This document shows positions 11,927-24,081 of a stretch of DNA of 64,000 nt, in pieces. This DNA comes from Corynespora cassiicola (lineage: Eukaryota; Ascomycota; Dothideomycetes; Pleosporales; Corynesporascaceae). Every line of letters begins with the position of its first letter. Within the stretch, counting starts at the first letter, position 1. The notes beneath the pieces are model-generated. The model did not search any database. It had not been told where the DNA came from and worked only from the letters and a program-made list of their open reading frames with translations. Both the position numbers and the translations under genes were made by a program. Location: positions 744,001-808,000 of the forward strand of contig JAEUWY010000023.1 in the NCBI GenBank assembly GCA_022059125.1. Direction: 5' to 3'.

Positions 11927-13814
11927 GATGAACAGCAACGACGAAACCGTTCTTCCTACTCTTGCAGAGAAAACGACAGGTATGGGAGGGTAATCCGCAC
12001 AATGAAAGTTGTCGACTCGACCCGAGAGGGAAAAGAAACGATTGAAGACAAGCTTGCCCTAGCTCTTCCACGACGTATACAGACCAAACGACAAGTAAGA
12101 TCCTCACTTCTTATACCCAAAAGACCCTCTATTGTTCTCTCAACCCATCCAAATCAGGAAACTCTAAAGCCCTACCCAAAATTCCGCCCGTGGAGGCGGA
12201 GTCCCCCTCGCCTTTTAACGGCGCCGCACACCCACCCCACCCCTCCCCTTCCCCTACCCACAGCGCCCTCGAACAAAGCAGCTACCCCAAAAGAGGGAGC
12301 TCGCAGACGCCAGGGTCGCACCGCGGCTCGCCGCCGCGAGATTGCTGCGGCCTTATCCCCCCGGCGTCGCCGCCCATCCCAACCGCCCCATCTATATCCC
12401 CCCACCATGGCCATATCCACACACACACACTGCATGCTCGACCCCTCACCAGCTGCCCAGCAAAGCTTAACGCAGCACCCGGCCTCGGCGCGCGAGAGCG
12501 GGCAGGGAAGGTGGACAGCCCGCGCCCTTATCGCGACCTTCCTGTTCGGGACTGCGTTGCACGCAACAAAAACGTCTCTGTGCCTACCTTGGGTAGGTAC
12601 CTGCTGGCGGCGCGCTGTGCGAGCATGCGAGCTAGCTGGCTGGCTAGCCGGGCGCGGCAAACGGCGGGAAGAGAATTAATTGGCCGAGGGACTGGCTGAC
12701 GGGAGGAGGAGGAGGAGGAGGGGGTGTGGACAAGCTGCTCAAGCTTTTTTCGCCGCGGGAGGGAGGGGAGGGGGGAGCTGCGATCCATCTTTCCCGTCTC
12801 AGGCTAGCGGCTCTGGTCCTAGGCCACTACCTAGGTACCTACACCGAGTAACTAGGCTATTTAGCCTCGAAGGGGGAAACTCTGGAACGTAGTATGGGTA
12901 AACTGCACGGGGCGCTGGGGGCTGCAGGCTCGCGTGCCGAGATGCCAGGTGTGAATAGATTGCGGTTGTATATTTACCTGGGTAGGGAGGGGGTTTTCTT
13001 TGTGCGGGTCACCTGGGAGCCATGTGTGCGGGACCATGTGGTGTGCTGGAATGCTGGGCAGAGATGCGGCGTGGCGAGGTGACATGCTGGGTGGGGCTTG
13101 GGCTGGATGTGAGGTTGGGTCGGTGGGTATATCAGATGGGTACACGACTTCATGTGCTCTGCATCTTCCTGCTTGTCTAAGTCTAGGTGCAGAATCATGG
13201 CAACGTTCCAGAACCCAAAGGTAATCGTGATTCCCTGACCGTGAATCTATATCATTGCGCCATCCGCGATGTATGCTTCATCGTCGGGGCAAAGCTATTT
13301 TGCTTGCTACATGGTCGTCGTACACCAGACTCCCACTCCACCCCCATCCTTCCCTCACCCCCTCGCAACAAGAACACCAACCCTGTGTCAAGCCTTCAGC
13401 CCAAAAATAGCTATCGTACAATCCAGTCCAGTCCAGTCCAGTCCAGCCCAGTTCAATCCCATCCAGTTCCCTAATCCCCATTAAGATTCGGAAAAACAAG
13501 GTCGATCAATTCCTTAGATCGCCTCGCTTCCCTCATATTAATCCCCTTCACCGAATTCCTCCCCAAGTACCCAGTGCGAACAAATAAAAAAAAGTAGGTC
13601 AAATCGAGTCGTTCAAAACGCCCATCCGGATCCCAGATGCTTTCGCTTTTGATGTGGTGAAACGACAACACTGAAAGAGGTTTTTGTAAATGGACAAAGA
13701 ACAAACAACAAACAAAAAGAAGATACCCGATATGTGTAAGTGGATCAAAGAATGGAAATGCGAGTGCTGTGCCTTTTGCGCCTTGTGCACCTGAATAGCT
13801 TTGACGTCGAATCA
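11927..13814. other. Intergenic between the S28 peptidase and the Zn2Cys6 gene
   Basis: 1.9 kb. No gene seen. It should contain the peptidase promoter (right of 11926) and the regulator 3' flank. It holds pyrimidine-rich runs, a CA run at about 12418-12431, and several GGTAGGTACC/CCTAGGTACC-type words (about 12589-12600 and 12827-12840), a word class common in promoters of filamentous ascomycetes. Confidence 0.6.
13421..13452. repeat. CAGTC pentanucleotide tandem repeat
   Basis: About six CAGTC units in a row, the last ones degenerate (CAGCC, CAGTT). Intergenic, 3' of the Zn2Cys6 gene. Confidence 0.85.
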
Positions 13815-16800
13815 TCATTGGCGGCCCACGTGGCTATTCGCTGCCATGGGAAATGCGATACCGGGCCATTGGAAATTCCCAGGGCCTTGCATGGCCGTGC
13901 CATCGACACCGCCCTGGCTGTCTTGGCCGGGTCCCTGGGAGCCCCCCTCGCGGCCCCCAAGTGCCATTAGGGTTGTGGCCGTATTTAGGTACTCGCCGGG
14001 GGGCGGTGCCAGCTGCTGCGTGTACGTCTGGGTCCAGCTGCGCCAGTCGTCAGGTGACACGCTTGACACGCCGTTTGCGGAATACACAGCCTGACGAGGG
14101 TTGTTGGCGACCTGGCTGTGGCCATAGCCAGAGTAGCCTTCGTTAGAGCGCTGAGACGTGGTCCCAGATGCCGCTGCCGCCAAGGCCGCCGCGTGCGAGG
14201 GCGTCATGCCAGCATCGTCACTGGTCGCATAGATCTGTTGGTCAAAGGCACTGCTCGATTGCTGTGGAAGGGACGTCGTAGTGCCATTGCCATAAACGAA
14301 TGACGCTGCCGCACTCACGCCAGTATACGAAGCCGCCGAGACGTTGAGCGATGGGTCGGTCGTCACCCCTGTGGTTGGGTACTGTTCACGGAAGCCACCG
14401 TTATTGTACATGGCGCCAGACTGTGGTGCTCCCTGGGGAGCCTGTAGCGCAGCCCTGGCTAACGACTCGGTGGCAGTCCTCTTGACGATGCTGTCGTTGA
14501 TGGCATTGAGCGAGTTGTCTACTATCTTGCGGATAGCATCTCTGAGTCCAGAACCGGATCCTATCCAAGTTAGCATGACGCTCGACTTTGCATTGTCACG
14601 ATACTTACCCAAAAGGTGCCCGCACTCGCCAATGACGGCAATCCACTGGTCCATGTCCTGTCTGAGCTTGGTCATGTCAACGGAAGACATCTGGTCTTTG
14701 CGCTGGAAGTAGATAAAGAGCGTGGTGAATATCGACGCGATGAAAGTGACCGTGTTGATCCACGGAATGTCCAAGCTTCGAATTTTCATCATCTCATTGC
14801 AATTCTGCAGCATCTTGTGCGAGGCAGCAAGACACTTGTCAAGATTTGAATTGATGAGTTCGGGGTCGGTCGACCGGCATACGGCGGGATGGTGGAGCAA
14901 CAGTTGGAATTCTTGGTGCCAGTACTCGAGGTAAAGGGTGAATATGTAGTCGTCCTGAGAGGCACTCAGGGGATCGCTGAGCTCGACCGGAATCTCATTC
15001 TTCCATTGGCGTATGCCTGCCTGAAGCCTCTTCAGATTGTCTTCGTAGCCGCGCGGTGTCTGCCGAATCGAGTATATCGAATTGAAGAGCTCCAGCGACC
15101 AGACGGTGTATTTCGAAATCTGAATGCCAACCTGGAAAGAGCATCGGTGAAACGGCGCAAGCCTAGCTTCCTCCTCGGGCATGCAGTCATCCATGGGTTC
15201 CGGAAACTCGACGTCGATATCACCAATGCTAATGGGCATAGGCCTCCCCAGCTTCCCGCAGAGGTTGGTCGCAAGGGCGTGCAGCGTCCAGAAGATGCGT
15301 TTTCTCATCTCGATTTCAAGCTTATCCATTTTGCCGGCCGTGTCGCCCCAAGCTTTGACCGATCGGTGTAGACCAAGCTCAATGGCCACCAAAAAGGTCA
15401 TGGAAATCATCATCCAGGCAGCGCCGGGCTTGGGAAAGTTTCGGAGATGGTGGCATATCATACTCATAGCCTGCACCTCCTGCAAGCTGTGTCCATGCCA
15501 GAGGTCCTTCAAGAAAGTCAATGCATACCGATAATGAGCATGTGATTCGTCCATCATGTGGCTCTGGCCGTTGCGGACGGAGATTTGGTATTTCAACGTC
15601 GCCAACATCATGTGCACTTGTACCGTCTCGGCTGAGGAAGGAATAAATGTATCGTCGTTTCCGAAGCGCCACACCTGTGTTCGTCAGCGGATAATTTCTC
15701 GAGTGGGAGACGGACATGTTTACCAATTGTAAGAAGGCGGGTTTGTGGAGGAGCATGGTGTACGGATTGAGCGAGCGCATGTACCAATTGGTATACTCGA
15801 ACAGAGTCTGGTATGGTGGCAGCTCCACGGGATCGACATGGGTCTCGCCGAGCCCAATATTGAGGAAAGAGTTGTACGACATGACAGATGCATCGTAGTC
15901 TTCCTCGCTGTCCACATAGTCGGTAACGTCGACTTCATGCCCAAAGATGGAGAGCGAGGTGCCCTTGATGTGGCTCAAGAGCGTGTCCGTCGACGAGACG
16001 CCCAGATAGTTGTCTCCCACGGAGCCCTGGTCCTTGAAGCTGGGCAAGGGGCCGAAATTGTCCAAGGCACTCGCGGGCGTGTATCCGGGAAGCGGAGAGG
16101 CACTCGTCCTGCGCTGGGCGGCGTCCGGCCAGCCGCTCTGCATGCCGCTGCTGGACGTGGCCGAGGGCAGAGAGGCCCATTGCATGCTAGGAGTAGGGGC
16201 GTAGGCCCCATAGGCGGGCGCTGGACGCGGCTCTACGCCCATCTCCTTCAGCTGAGCCTGGAGCTCGGCGACATGGCTCCGCAGGTACTGGTTCTCCGTC
16301 TCGATCTGCTCGGCGTGTCCTCGTCGCGTTGCGCGGCCGGTGATGCGGTCGGTGGTCTCGCAGGGGGTGCCGACCTGCTCGCAGTTGGAGCAGCCTTCGG
16401 GGCGGCCATCGCACTTGATCTTGCGCACCTGTCGCGGGGGTCAGCCGTCAGCGTCGGGGTGGTATGGCGAGTCGCATTTCAAAAAACAAAGGTGCAATTG
16501 GGGCTGCGCAACGGTACAAGGGGCTTGACGGGCAGGGTCTGCCGCCACGTGTTGCTGCAGGGCAAAAAACGAAGACGGCAGGCGCGTTTGGGCGCGTTTG
16601 AAGCGAGAGTCGCGACTGCAGTAGTGGTGACGTACCTTGCACCGATCGCAGGCCTGGCCCGTACGCGTCGAGTTGGCGAGCTTCTTCTTGACGGAGCCCG
16701 AGAAATCCGTGTTTGCGGCGGCGCGGGCAGGCTGCAGCGGGCTCGTGGCGGCGGGGGCCTGGTGGTGGTGGTGGTGCTCGAGTTTGGGCAGCTTGGAGGG

Positions 16801-16839
16801 CGGGTGGAGGTCGCTGTCGGGCGACCTCTTCGGACCCAT
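13815..16839 (-). CDS. Zn2Cys6 transcription factor with fungal-specific TF domain
   Basis: Nuclear DNA-binding regulator, about 906 residues. Exons on the minus strand: 16839-16636, 16428-15724, 15674-14609, 14560-13815. Seen: a basic N-terminus with a His run; the binuclear zinc cluster CDRCKVRKIKC + DGRPEGC + SNC + EQVGTPC, spacing C-X2-C-X6-C-X6-C-X2-C-X6-C; the linker TTDRITGRATRRGH; a short coiled coil (IETENQYLRSHVAELQAQLKEMG). The middle region has the fungal-specific TF domain features (KPAFLQLVWRF, GAAWMMISMTFLVAIELGLHRS, RKRIFWTLHAL). The C-terminus is Gln/Ala/Gly-rich and probably activating. The first intron splits the zinc cluster after the second Cys pair member, a common position. 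The third intron is 48 nt, in frame and stop-free, so retention would add 16 residues. I cannot assign the regulated pathway. It is divergent from CGI121. Confidence 0.92.
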
Positions 16840-17674
16840 GATGCGTCCAGAGAGGAGGGCGAACTCGGCGTGGAAGAAGCCGTCGGTCGTCGCTCCTGCA
16901 AACACCCGCTCGGGCTGGGCTGGCCTGTGAGTGGAGCGCTCCAGGGCTGTCAGTCGGGGCTCATGACAGCGATGATGACTGGCGCCGGGCGTGAGACGGC
17001 GGGGGGCGGACGGGGTGCGGCAGCGTGGGACTGGGGCTGCACGCGTGCTGGGAGGAGAGAGAGGCGGACGAAGCCAGCAGCAGGGAGAGGAGAGGAGGGC
17101 AGCGCAGCGTCGAGGCGTGGCCGGTGTGCGATGAGGGCAGGGCAGGCAATGGCAGGCAGGGCAACCAGGCCAGGACAACAGCGGGAGAAAAGCCCCAGTC
17201 ACGGGAAGCGGCTTTTCAGCTGTCACGGCCAGTAGAGGCCGTCGAGCCAGCCCACCGTCGAGGGCGCGCCGCCGCCAGTCAGTTGCCAGTCAGTCGTCCC
17301 GCGCGAACCTTGGATTCCAGAAGCCTGCTGGCCGTGTGTATGGCCGCGAGCGGTCGCTCCCCGTCGCCTGCGGCCGTACACGTCCCCATGCAGGGCCTCA
17401 ACAAGGCCGGCTCTCCATGGCGATGGGCGCCAGCCCTTCCCAACGAACGGGTGGACCGAGCGGCCGCTGCCCGCCAAGTCGCTTCAGAGGCCCCAGACGC
17501 CCTGTGCCCGCGCTGCCCGGCCCTCGCCAGGCCCTCGCACTGCCCAAACCGGCTGCACCGCGACCGCTGCTGCCCTGCTTTGGGACCGCCAGCCCATCTC
17601 TGCTCTGGCACCGCCCCGGCCCCGGACGCTGTCAAAAGAAAGCCGCCCAGCGACACCCACCGGCACCCGGCGAC
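16840..17674. promoter_or_regulatory. Divergent promoter region, Zn2Cys6 gene and CGI121
   Basis: 835 bp between the two start codons. GC-rich, without a TATA box that I can defend. Open frames continue across part of it on both strands, but their residue use is that of untranslated GC-rich DNA. Confidence 0.55.
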
Positions 17675-18955
17675 ATGGCGTCGGTGCACTCCTTCCGCCT
17701 CCCTCACTACCCCGACCATCCCGTCCAGATCGCCGCCTTCACCAACGTCGAGAATGCCGCCTTCCTGCGGAGCCAGCTGCTGGCCGCAAACCCCGACTTC
17801 GACTATGCCTTCCTGGACGCAACCATGGTAACGCCCGCCTTTCCTTTTGCTGCCCTCTCTCCCTCCCATGTTTCGCCTGCCGCCTTTCGTTTCATCTCGT
17901 CCAATGCCCCTCCCTTTCCCCCGTCGTGTGCTCCTCAGACTCCCTCCCACGTGTCCCTCGTATCTCGTCGCCCCATTCCTTTTCCCGCCGTTCCGCGCCC
18001 TGCCCCATGCACAAGTCATGTTCCTGTTTCTGGGGTGCCCCGCCGATCGCCCATACCGCCGCACTATTCATTCATATATTGATATGCACCGCACACAACC
18101 CCAAACAACCCCAGGGCAATACTGTGCACGAATATCCTATAAACCTATAATCCTTCAATCCTCAATCCAAGTCGTCACCACACTACCGCTGCCCCAGCCC
18201 CCAGCCCCTCCCCCCGCCTCGCTTTTCCCAAGCTTGCCGCCTTCCATTCCTCCCCTCCGTCCAAGGTTCCGCGGAACCCCCTCCGCCGTGCCTACCTACC
18301 TACTTGGGCAGACACAGCACCTTCCCCCACTACCGCCAATACATCACATGACGCCCGCCGCCACCCCATCCCCACAGACCCCCTAGAGCCGCACGTACCT
18401 GCCCATTCATTCTACTACCTACAAACCTACCAACAGACCTACCGAATCAGGCAACTAACCACCTTGCTCCCCCCACCCCAGATCCTCTCCCCCGCCCACC
18501 TCCTCGCCGCCACCTTCCTCGCCCTCCACTCCCACCTCACCTCCCGCGCAAAGACCCGCACCCCCCACTCCGAACTCGTCTTCCGCCTGCACCCAAACAA
18601 CAACATCGGCGAGTCCTACCGCCGCTTCGGCATCGCAGACGACACCGCCCACCTCATCGCCGTGAAGCTCTCCCTCACCCCAGACGTCACCAGAGAGTCC
18701 GTGGCCCGCCATCTCGGCGACGTGGTCAGGGGCCAGAGCGTGCCCCTGGAAGACGATGGCGCAGAGGTGCTGGGGAGCTGGTGCGACGTCGCAAAGGTTA
18801 GGAAGATCTACAAGCTGAATGACACGGGGGCGGCAAAGGGCGGCGCAAAGGCCAAGGGGAAGGCGGCCGTCAACGGGCTTCAGGCCGGCGTCGACGACGA
18901 GAAGAAGCAGCTCGAGAGCGTCATCCTGGGTATGATCACCCTGAAGGGGTCCTGA
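17675..18955 (+). CDS. CGI121: EKC/KEOPS complex subunit Cgi121
   Basis: 208-residue accessory subunit of the KEOPS complex, which makes the t6A37 modification of ANN-reading tRNAs and affects telomeres; Cgi121 binds the Bud32 kinase subunit and helps recruit tRNA. Exons: 17675-17827 and 18482-18955, phase 0. Seen: HYPDHPVQIAAFTNVENAAFLRSQLL, DYAFLDATM joined to ILSPAHLLAATFLAL, RTPHSELVFRLHPNNNIGESYRRFGI and DDTAHLIAVKL, the hallmark Cgi121/TPRKB pattern in which the helix after the intron follows the strand before it without loss. The C-terminus has a Lys/Ala-rich insert and ends in ILGMITLKGS. The intron is 654 nt, about ten times the usual length here. Start ATG follows GGCGAC and fits the alignment of family N-termini. 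Confidence 0.92.
18290..18450. repeat. CCTA-rich pyrimidine tract inside the CGI121 intron
   Basis: Short dispersed repeats of ACCTACC type (CCTACCTACCTAC near 18290, and several ACCTAC words between 18396 and 18442). They lie within the unusually long intron. Confidence 0.55.
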
Positions 18956-19214
18956 AGCGCTGAATCATCATCTCAAAACAATTGAAACAATAAATAAAAC
19001 GAGTCCGAGGGTTGGCTGCACATCATCAGTAAACACATGACGAGCGGACAGTGCTCAACAAAATAGACATCATTCCCCGAAATCGACTCGTGCTACTCTA
19101 GAACAAAAAGAACCCCTCTCCATTTCTGACTATGCTACAGATTGCAGTCCGCTGGCGGGTTGGGGCCGCATGGCTGTATAATACAAGTCCGACTCTATGT
19201 AAGGTTTTCCCCGC

Positions 19215-20180
19215 CTACAGGTGGGCGTACTCGGGCTTGATGAAATCAGCCATGTTCTTTGGCCTCTCAGGGGCAGCTGCGCACGTTAGCATCCATACTA
19301 CGAAAAAGCAGACTCCGCATCAATAGAGCATACCGTGGTGGTCATCGTGGTGGTGGTCGTGGCTGTGGGGGTCGTCGGCGGGGCCGACGTAGTGCATCTT
19401 GTAGGTAGATCCACACTCCATGCAGCGGGACTGGGGCTCCTCACGGGAGAGCTGTTTGGGTTAGCCGCGTTGCCAGACATCAGAATCCGGGGTAGAGGGC
19501 GTCATACGGTGATCCAGAGGACGTTGTGGGAGTCGGCGGGGCAGCCAGTGCAACCGACATACTGCTCCTCTCCGGCAGAGTTGACAACGATGGGATCCTC
19601 GGGGGTGCCTGCAAAATCCATCAGCATCACGCCACTTCCATCTCAATTGCTCTCCCAAGGCGCATCCCCATTCGCGGGATATCACGTACCAACGCGGCTG
19701 GCGTCGAGGGGCCTCATGTCGAAGATGTCAATGCCCTGCATCTTTCCCAAAATTTCAAGACGCTCGAGACCAGTGGCCTGCTCGAGGTCGGTGGGGACGG
19801 TTCCGGACTGGGCACCAGGGGGAAGAAGGTCGGCCTCGGTCTTGATCTCTGTTGCAGCGCACATCATCAGCAATTGGGCCCGATTGAGGTGGCCGTCGCC
19901 GGAGCCAATTCGGCAGCTCGGACAATGGCATCGCGGGCAGTGGGCGTACCGTTGAGCTTCTTGTAACCCTCGACGACGCTTGGGGAGGAAGCAGAGTGGC
20001 CAGCCTCCTTGTCGGCCGTCGCCTTCTCGTTCACATTGCCTGCAATGCGGTCAGAGGTGAATCGTACGATAGCTCCCTGGCGGACGTACGGCGAACCATG
20101 GAGCTGGCAAAGGTGCGGCGGGCGAAGGCGCGAGGCACCGATCGCCGGGCGGCGGCAATGGCAGAGCGCTGGAGAAACAT
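19215..20180 (-). CDS. COX4: Cytochrome c oxidase subunit 4 (Vb family), mitochondrial
   Basis: Nuclear-encoded subunit of respiratory complex IV, matrix-facing, 206 residues as a precursor. Six exons on the minus strand: 20180-20090, 20039-19950, 19848-19690, 19608-19508, 19451-19334, 19276-19215; the phases fit throughout. Seen: an Arg/Ala/Ser-rich mitochondrial presequence (MFLQRSAIAAARRSV... RRTFASSM); then GTVPTDLEQATGLERLEILGK, GIDIFDMRPLDASRVGT and DPIVV, the yeast Cox4 core; zinc-site cysteines and His in YVGCTGCPADSH and SRCMECGSTYKMH; a His/Asp-rich stretch and the end MADFIKPEYAHL. Five introns in 620 coding bases is dense. It is divergent from the nicotinamidase gene. Confidence 0.95.
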
Positions 20181-20561
20181 TGCGTCGGCAATTGGGGTGG
20201 AGTGGAGAGGGGGTGGGTGGTGGTGGAGCTGGAAAGTTGAGGTGAGTTGACGTTCTCACGCTCGCACGATGCATCCGAGGCTTGGCGCTGACACATGATT
20301 TTGCTCGACGCCAACTGGTGCGCCACAGTCGGCCGGGCAGCACCGCCACAGGTCGTAGTCCATGATGCTGGCTCTGTGCCCCTCTGCCTGTTACTCACGC
20401 GCCATTGCCATCGCGGCACCGCCGTCGCACAAGCTAACGCCTGCACAATCGCCTGCTTCGACGGGTGCGTACAGCTAAGCCGCTGTCTGATCTGTCATAT
20501 CTTTCTTACACATAGCACCAACTGACCCGCATCTCTCACCTTATCTCAACATCTCTCTAAC
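20181..20561. promoter_or_regulatory. Divergent promoter, COX4 and PNC1
   Basis: 381 bp between two start codons facing away from each other. Both genes serve mitochondrial or NAD metabolism, so shared control is possible. No specific operator was recognised. Confidence 0.55.
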
Positions 20562-21310
20562 ATGTCCTTCAAACCGGCCCTCGTGCTGGTCGACGTCCAG
20601 GAGGACTTTTGCCCGCCGGTGAGTTGCGACTTTTCATCCTACACGCCGGTGGCTCCATTATGGCAGCTGACTGGGGCACGCAGAACGGATCGCTAGCAGT
20701 AGCGGGCGGCCGAGACATTGTCCCTGCTCTCAATGAGCTCCTATCGCTACCCTTCCCAGTCAAGATCGCAACCAAAGACTTCCACCCGCAGGACCACATA
20801 TCATTCGCGTCCAACCACAAGCCACCCAACAACAAGCCCTTCGAGTCGACCATCACCATCCACAACCCGCTGAACCCAGACGAGACGCAAGAGACCAGAC
20901 TATGGCCAGACCACTGCGTGCAGGGAAGCAAGGGCGCAGAGCTGCTCCCAGAGCTGGACGTAGGCAAGGTGCACCACATTGTAGAAAAGGGCCAGGACAG
21001 GCGGGTCGAGATGTACTCTGCGTTTGCTGATCCCTTTACCAACCCAAATGTCGCCAAGAGCAAGCTGGCCCAGCTGCTGCACGACGCTGGGGTCACGGAT
21101 GTATATGTGGCCGGGCTGGCAGCTGACTACTGCGTCAAATTCACAGCGCTAGATGCAGCCAAAGAAGGGTTCAAGACATGGGTGCTCGGAGACGCGACCC
21201 GGGCCGTGGATCCCTCCGCGCTGCCGGGCGTGCAAAAGACGTACGAAGGGGCTGGCGTGAAGGTGATAACCAAAGATGAGGCTGCCCAGCGGGTGGGGGA
21301 GTGCTCGTGA
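20562..21310 (+). CDS. PNC1: Nicotinamidase (isochorismatase-like hydrolase)
   Basis: Hydrolyses nicotinamide to nicotinate and ammonia in the NAD+ salvage pathway, which also relieves nicotinamide inhibition of sirtuins. 227 residues. Exons: 20562-20618 and 20684-21310, phase 0, 65-nt intron. All key residues are visible and nearly match yeast Pnc1 numbering: catalytic Asp11 (LVDVQEDF), metal ligands Asp51 and His53 (TKDFHPQDH) and His96 (LWPDHCVQG), catalytic Lys121 (VEKGQD) and Cys169 (GLAADYCVKF). The first exon carries only the first 19 residues, with the catalytic Asp. Complete and expected to be active. Confidence 0.95.
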
Positions 21311-22043
21311 CGGGATTCTGGGCTTATAGGTTAGGGATACCCGATGAGGCTCAGGGGCTGCATTTCTGTGGCAAGTCCCCGCCCATCACTGCCGGCCCCA
21401 GATGAATGCAAGTAGTAGTTTTGACCGCACTGCTCGTCCTCGGAACGCCTGGCTGTCCGCCTTGCGCGAATAAGCGCAGCGTCCCGGGGCTTCCACATAG
21501 GTAGTTCCATATTTGCGAGCAAGCATGCCCAGACTGGCTCGGCCGGCCAGCGGTGGGGCCTGTGGGAATTTCCATCTGAGAAGGAGGAGGAGTGCAGCGG
21601 ATACGCGGATACGCAGTGGACACTCCATACGCCGCAGACGGCAGCACGTTGTCTGTACGCTCGTGTGGTTCGTATAGAGGGTAGGCTGCCAATGGCAGGC
21701 AATGACAGGCGGCCACGGGCGTTCCAGTGTCCCAGCCTTGCGGCCTTGGTCGAAGGCGGCGCGGGGCAGCTGGCAGCAAGACCCGCGCAGCGCGTGCCTC
21801 TATGGCGGTGCCAATCCAATTTTTCCCCGCGCCGCGTCGTTCCGTCATCGCTCAGGCTGTGCAGCTGCCACACCTCAACTCTCACCGTCTGCCCACTCTC
21901 TTGGTGCCTTGTCCGCTGCTCTAGACCCGCTCTTACTGCCCCTACATCCTTAACCGAATTGTCGTCTTAGCCGCCCCGCGATAGACCTCTTTGCTCTGCT
22001 CTATCCACTCTCCCCCCAGCCGAATCCAACTTTTGTATTCACC
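21311..22043. other. Intergenic between PNC1 and the oxysterol-binding protein gene
   Basis: 733 bp. Presumed promoter of the downstream gene; the last ~150 bp are pyrimidine-rich (CTCTTGGTGCC, CCTCTTTGCTCTGC), as is common just before fungal start codons. No gene seen. Confidence 0.55.
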
Positions 22044-24081
22044 ATGGTGCTCGGCCACAGGCGGCACTCGCTCACAAGTGCGTCATGCCCTCCGCAACCC
22101 CTGTTTTCTCACTTGGACCCTTTGTGTTCCTTCTGGGGCATTCACACCAGCTAACCAACTTTTTTTGTCTTTTCTAGGCAGCCGATCCTCCACCGAAGAG
22201 ACCAGAGGCGACGAGGTTACGCGCGAAGATGAGACAGTTGTGGACTCGGAGCAGGGCAACAGTACGTCGCCCGACCGCCGCACCCGCCGCGGACACCTGG
22301 AAAATACCATGGGGCTGGTTTACTGACTGCATCTCCAGTGCTCATGCACATCATATCGCAGCTGCGGCCCGGCGCGGATCTGAGTCGAGTAACCCTTCCC
22401 ACCTTCATCCTGGAGCCGCGGTCGATGCTGGAGCGTATAACAAAGTGTGTCAAAACCCAATGGTTCCGCCGGATCAGCTATACTGACGGTTGAGAACAGC
22501 TTCATGGCTCACCCCGAGACGCTCTTGCCCATGACCAAGATCGAGGACCCTGTCCAGCGCTTCGTGGCAGTCGTCCGATTCTACCTCAGCGGATGGCACA
22601 TTAAGCCTCCGTACGTAGCATTTCGCCTCTTATAAAACACACCGCTAATGTGCACCAAGGGGCGTCAAGAAGCCACTGAACCCCGTTTTGGGCGAAATCT
22701 TCACCTGCTATTGGGACTACCCTGGCAACACTCGTGGCTACTACATTTCCGAACAGACATCGCACCACCCGCCCAAGTCGAGCTACTTTTTCATGGCTCC
22801 CGAGCATCACATCCGGATAGACGGTACACTGAAGCCAAGAAGCAAATTTTTGGGCAACTCCGCGGCCAGTATGATGGAGGGAATTGCGGTAATGAGGTTC
22901 CTAAACACTGGCGAGCGATTGTGCGTCACCAAACGATTCCTCAGCCATGGTCAACATGCTAACCTTGCCCCAGCTTCGTCACCCAACCAAACATGTACGC
23001 GCGTGGTATCCTGTTCGGCAAGATGAAGTATGAGCTCGGCGACCACAGCTACGTAAGATGCCCAGAGTCTGGCCTTGTAGCCGACATTGAGTTCAAGACC
23101 AAAGGCTACTTCGGCGGCACCTACAATGCTATTGGCGGATACATCAGAGACACAAGGACGGATAAGAACCTCTACGAGCTCTCAGGGCTGTGGAATGAGG
23201 AGATGTACATCAAAGACTTGACGGTAGGCTTTCGTCTGGCGGTGGTCCAGCTTATTCCGTACTGACAGGTTGCAGACCGGCAAGAAGGAGCTCTTGTTCG
23301 ACGCCCTACACACCCGACACACGCCGCCCAAGGCTCGACCATTGGACGAACAAGATGAGCGTGAATCGCAAAAGCTATGGCTCAAGGTCACAAATGCTAT
23401 CAGGGAGAAGGACCAGGAGGTTGCGACCGAGGAGAAGACCCGGATCGAGGACACTCAGCGGGAGGAGGCTGCTAAGCGCATGAACGACGGCATTGACTGG
23501 CACCCACAACTTTTTCGAAGGGTGCAGGGCGGGCACGGCGGGAGTGAAGAGGGCGAAGAAGACCTGGACTGGATCATCAATGCCAAAGTGTTGGTGTTTC
23601 ATATGTGCCTCTATGCGACTGCATGCTAACGAAGCGTAGTGATGGAAAGACTGCAGAGGAGCAGGTCAAGCAGATCCTGAACATTGCAGCTATTCTGCCG
23701 GGACAGACCCCGCGTCGGCAGTTCAGCATTCCCTCGCGGAACAACAGCCTCGAACGAATCCCAACGCGCCAGTCGACCGTAGGCCATACTGATGTGAAAT
23801 CCGACCCAGAAGTACATCATGAAACCCCGGCACAACATTCGACTGGAGACCTGATTGACCTCAGCGAGCCAACCCCCCAAGTCTCGAATGACAATGCACC
23901 CATCCTCCCAATCGAGAAGCTCCGATCGCAGCCCGAAATCACGCCACAAGCGAACGACACAATCAAGAACCTCCCTCCACCCTCGAAACTCCTGAACTCG
24001 GTCAAGAGCACCGAACCTGGAATGAAAAGGAAAGACTCGGAGACGCAAGAAGAGGATGAATTCCACGATGCGCAATCGTAA
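22044..24081 (+). CDS. Oxysterol-binding protein, Kes1/Osh4-like
   Basis: Cytosolic lipid-transfer protein that exchanges sterol and PI4P between membranes. 533 residues from eight exons: 22044-22077, 22178-22261, 22339-22444, 22500-22610, 22660-22920, 22974-23223, 23276-23589, 23640-24081. Seen: [15 protein letters not shown], the lipid-entry lid region; [12 protein letters not shown]; the family fingerprint [35 protein letters not shown]; and the helical stretch rich in charged residues ([25 protein letters not shown]). There is no PH or ankyrin domain, so it is the short Osh4 type, but it carries a ~150-residue low-complexity Pro/Ser/Thr tail ending in [10 protein letters not shown]. The donor of the last intron (GTTGGT at 23590) is weak, but it alone restores the frame ([11 protein letters not shown]). 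Confidence 0.93.

Noticed and set aside
15745..17235. 496-codon open frame on the plus strand
   Set aside because: It lies antisense to the Zn2Cys6 gene, has Gly/Arg-rich composition from GC-rich DNA and no domain. The minus strand carries the spliced zinc-cluster protein.
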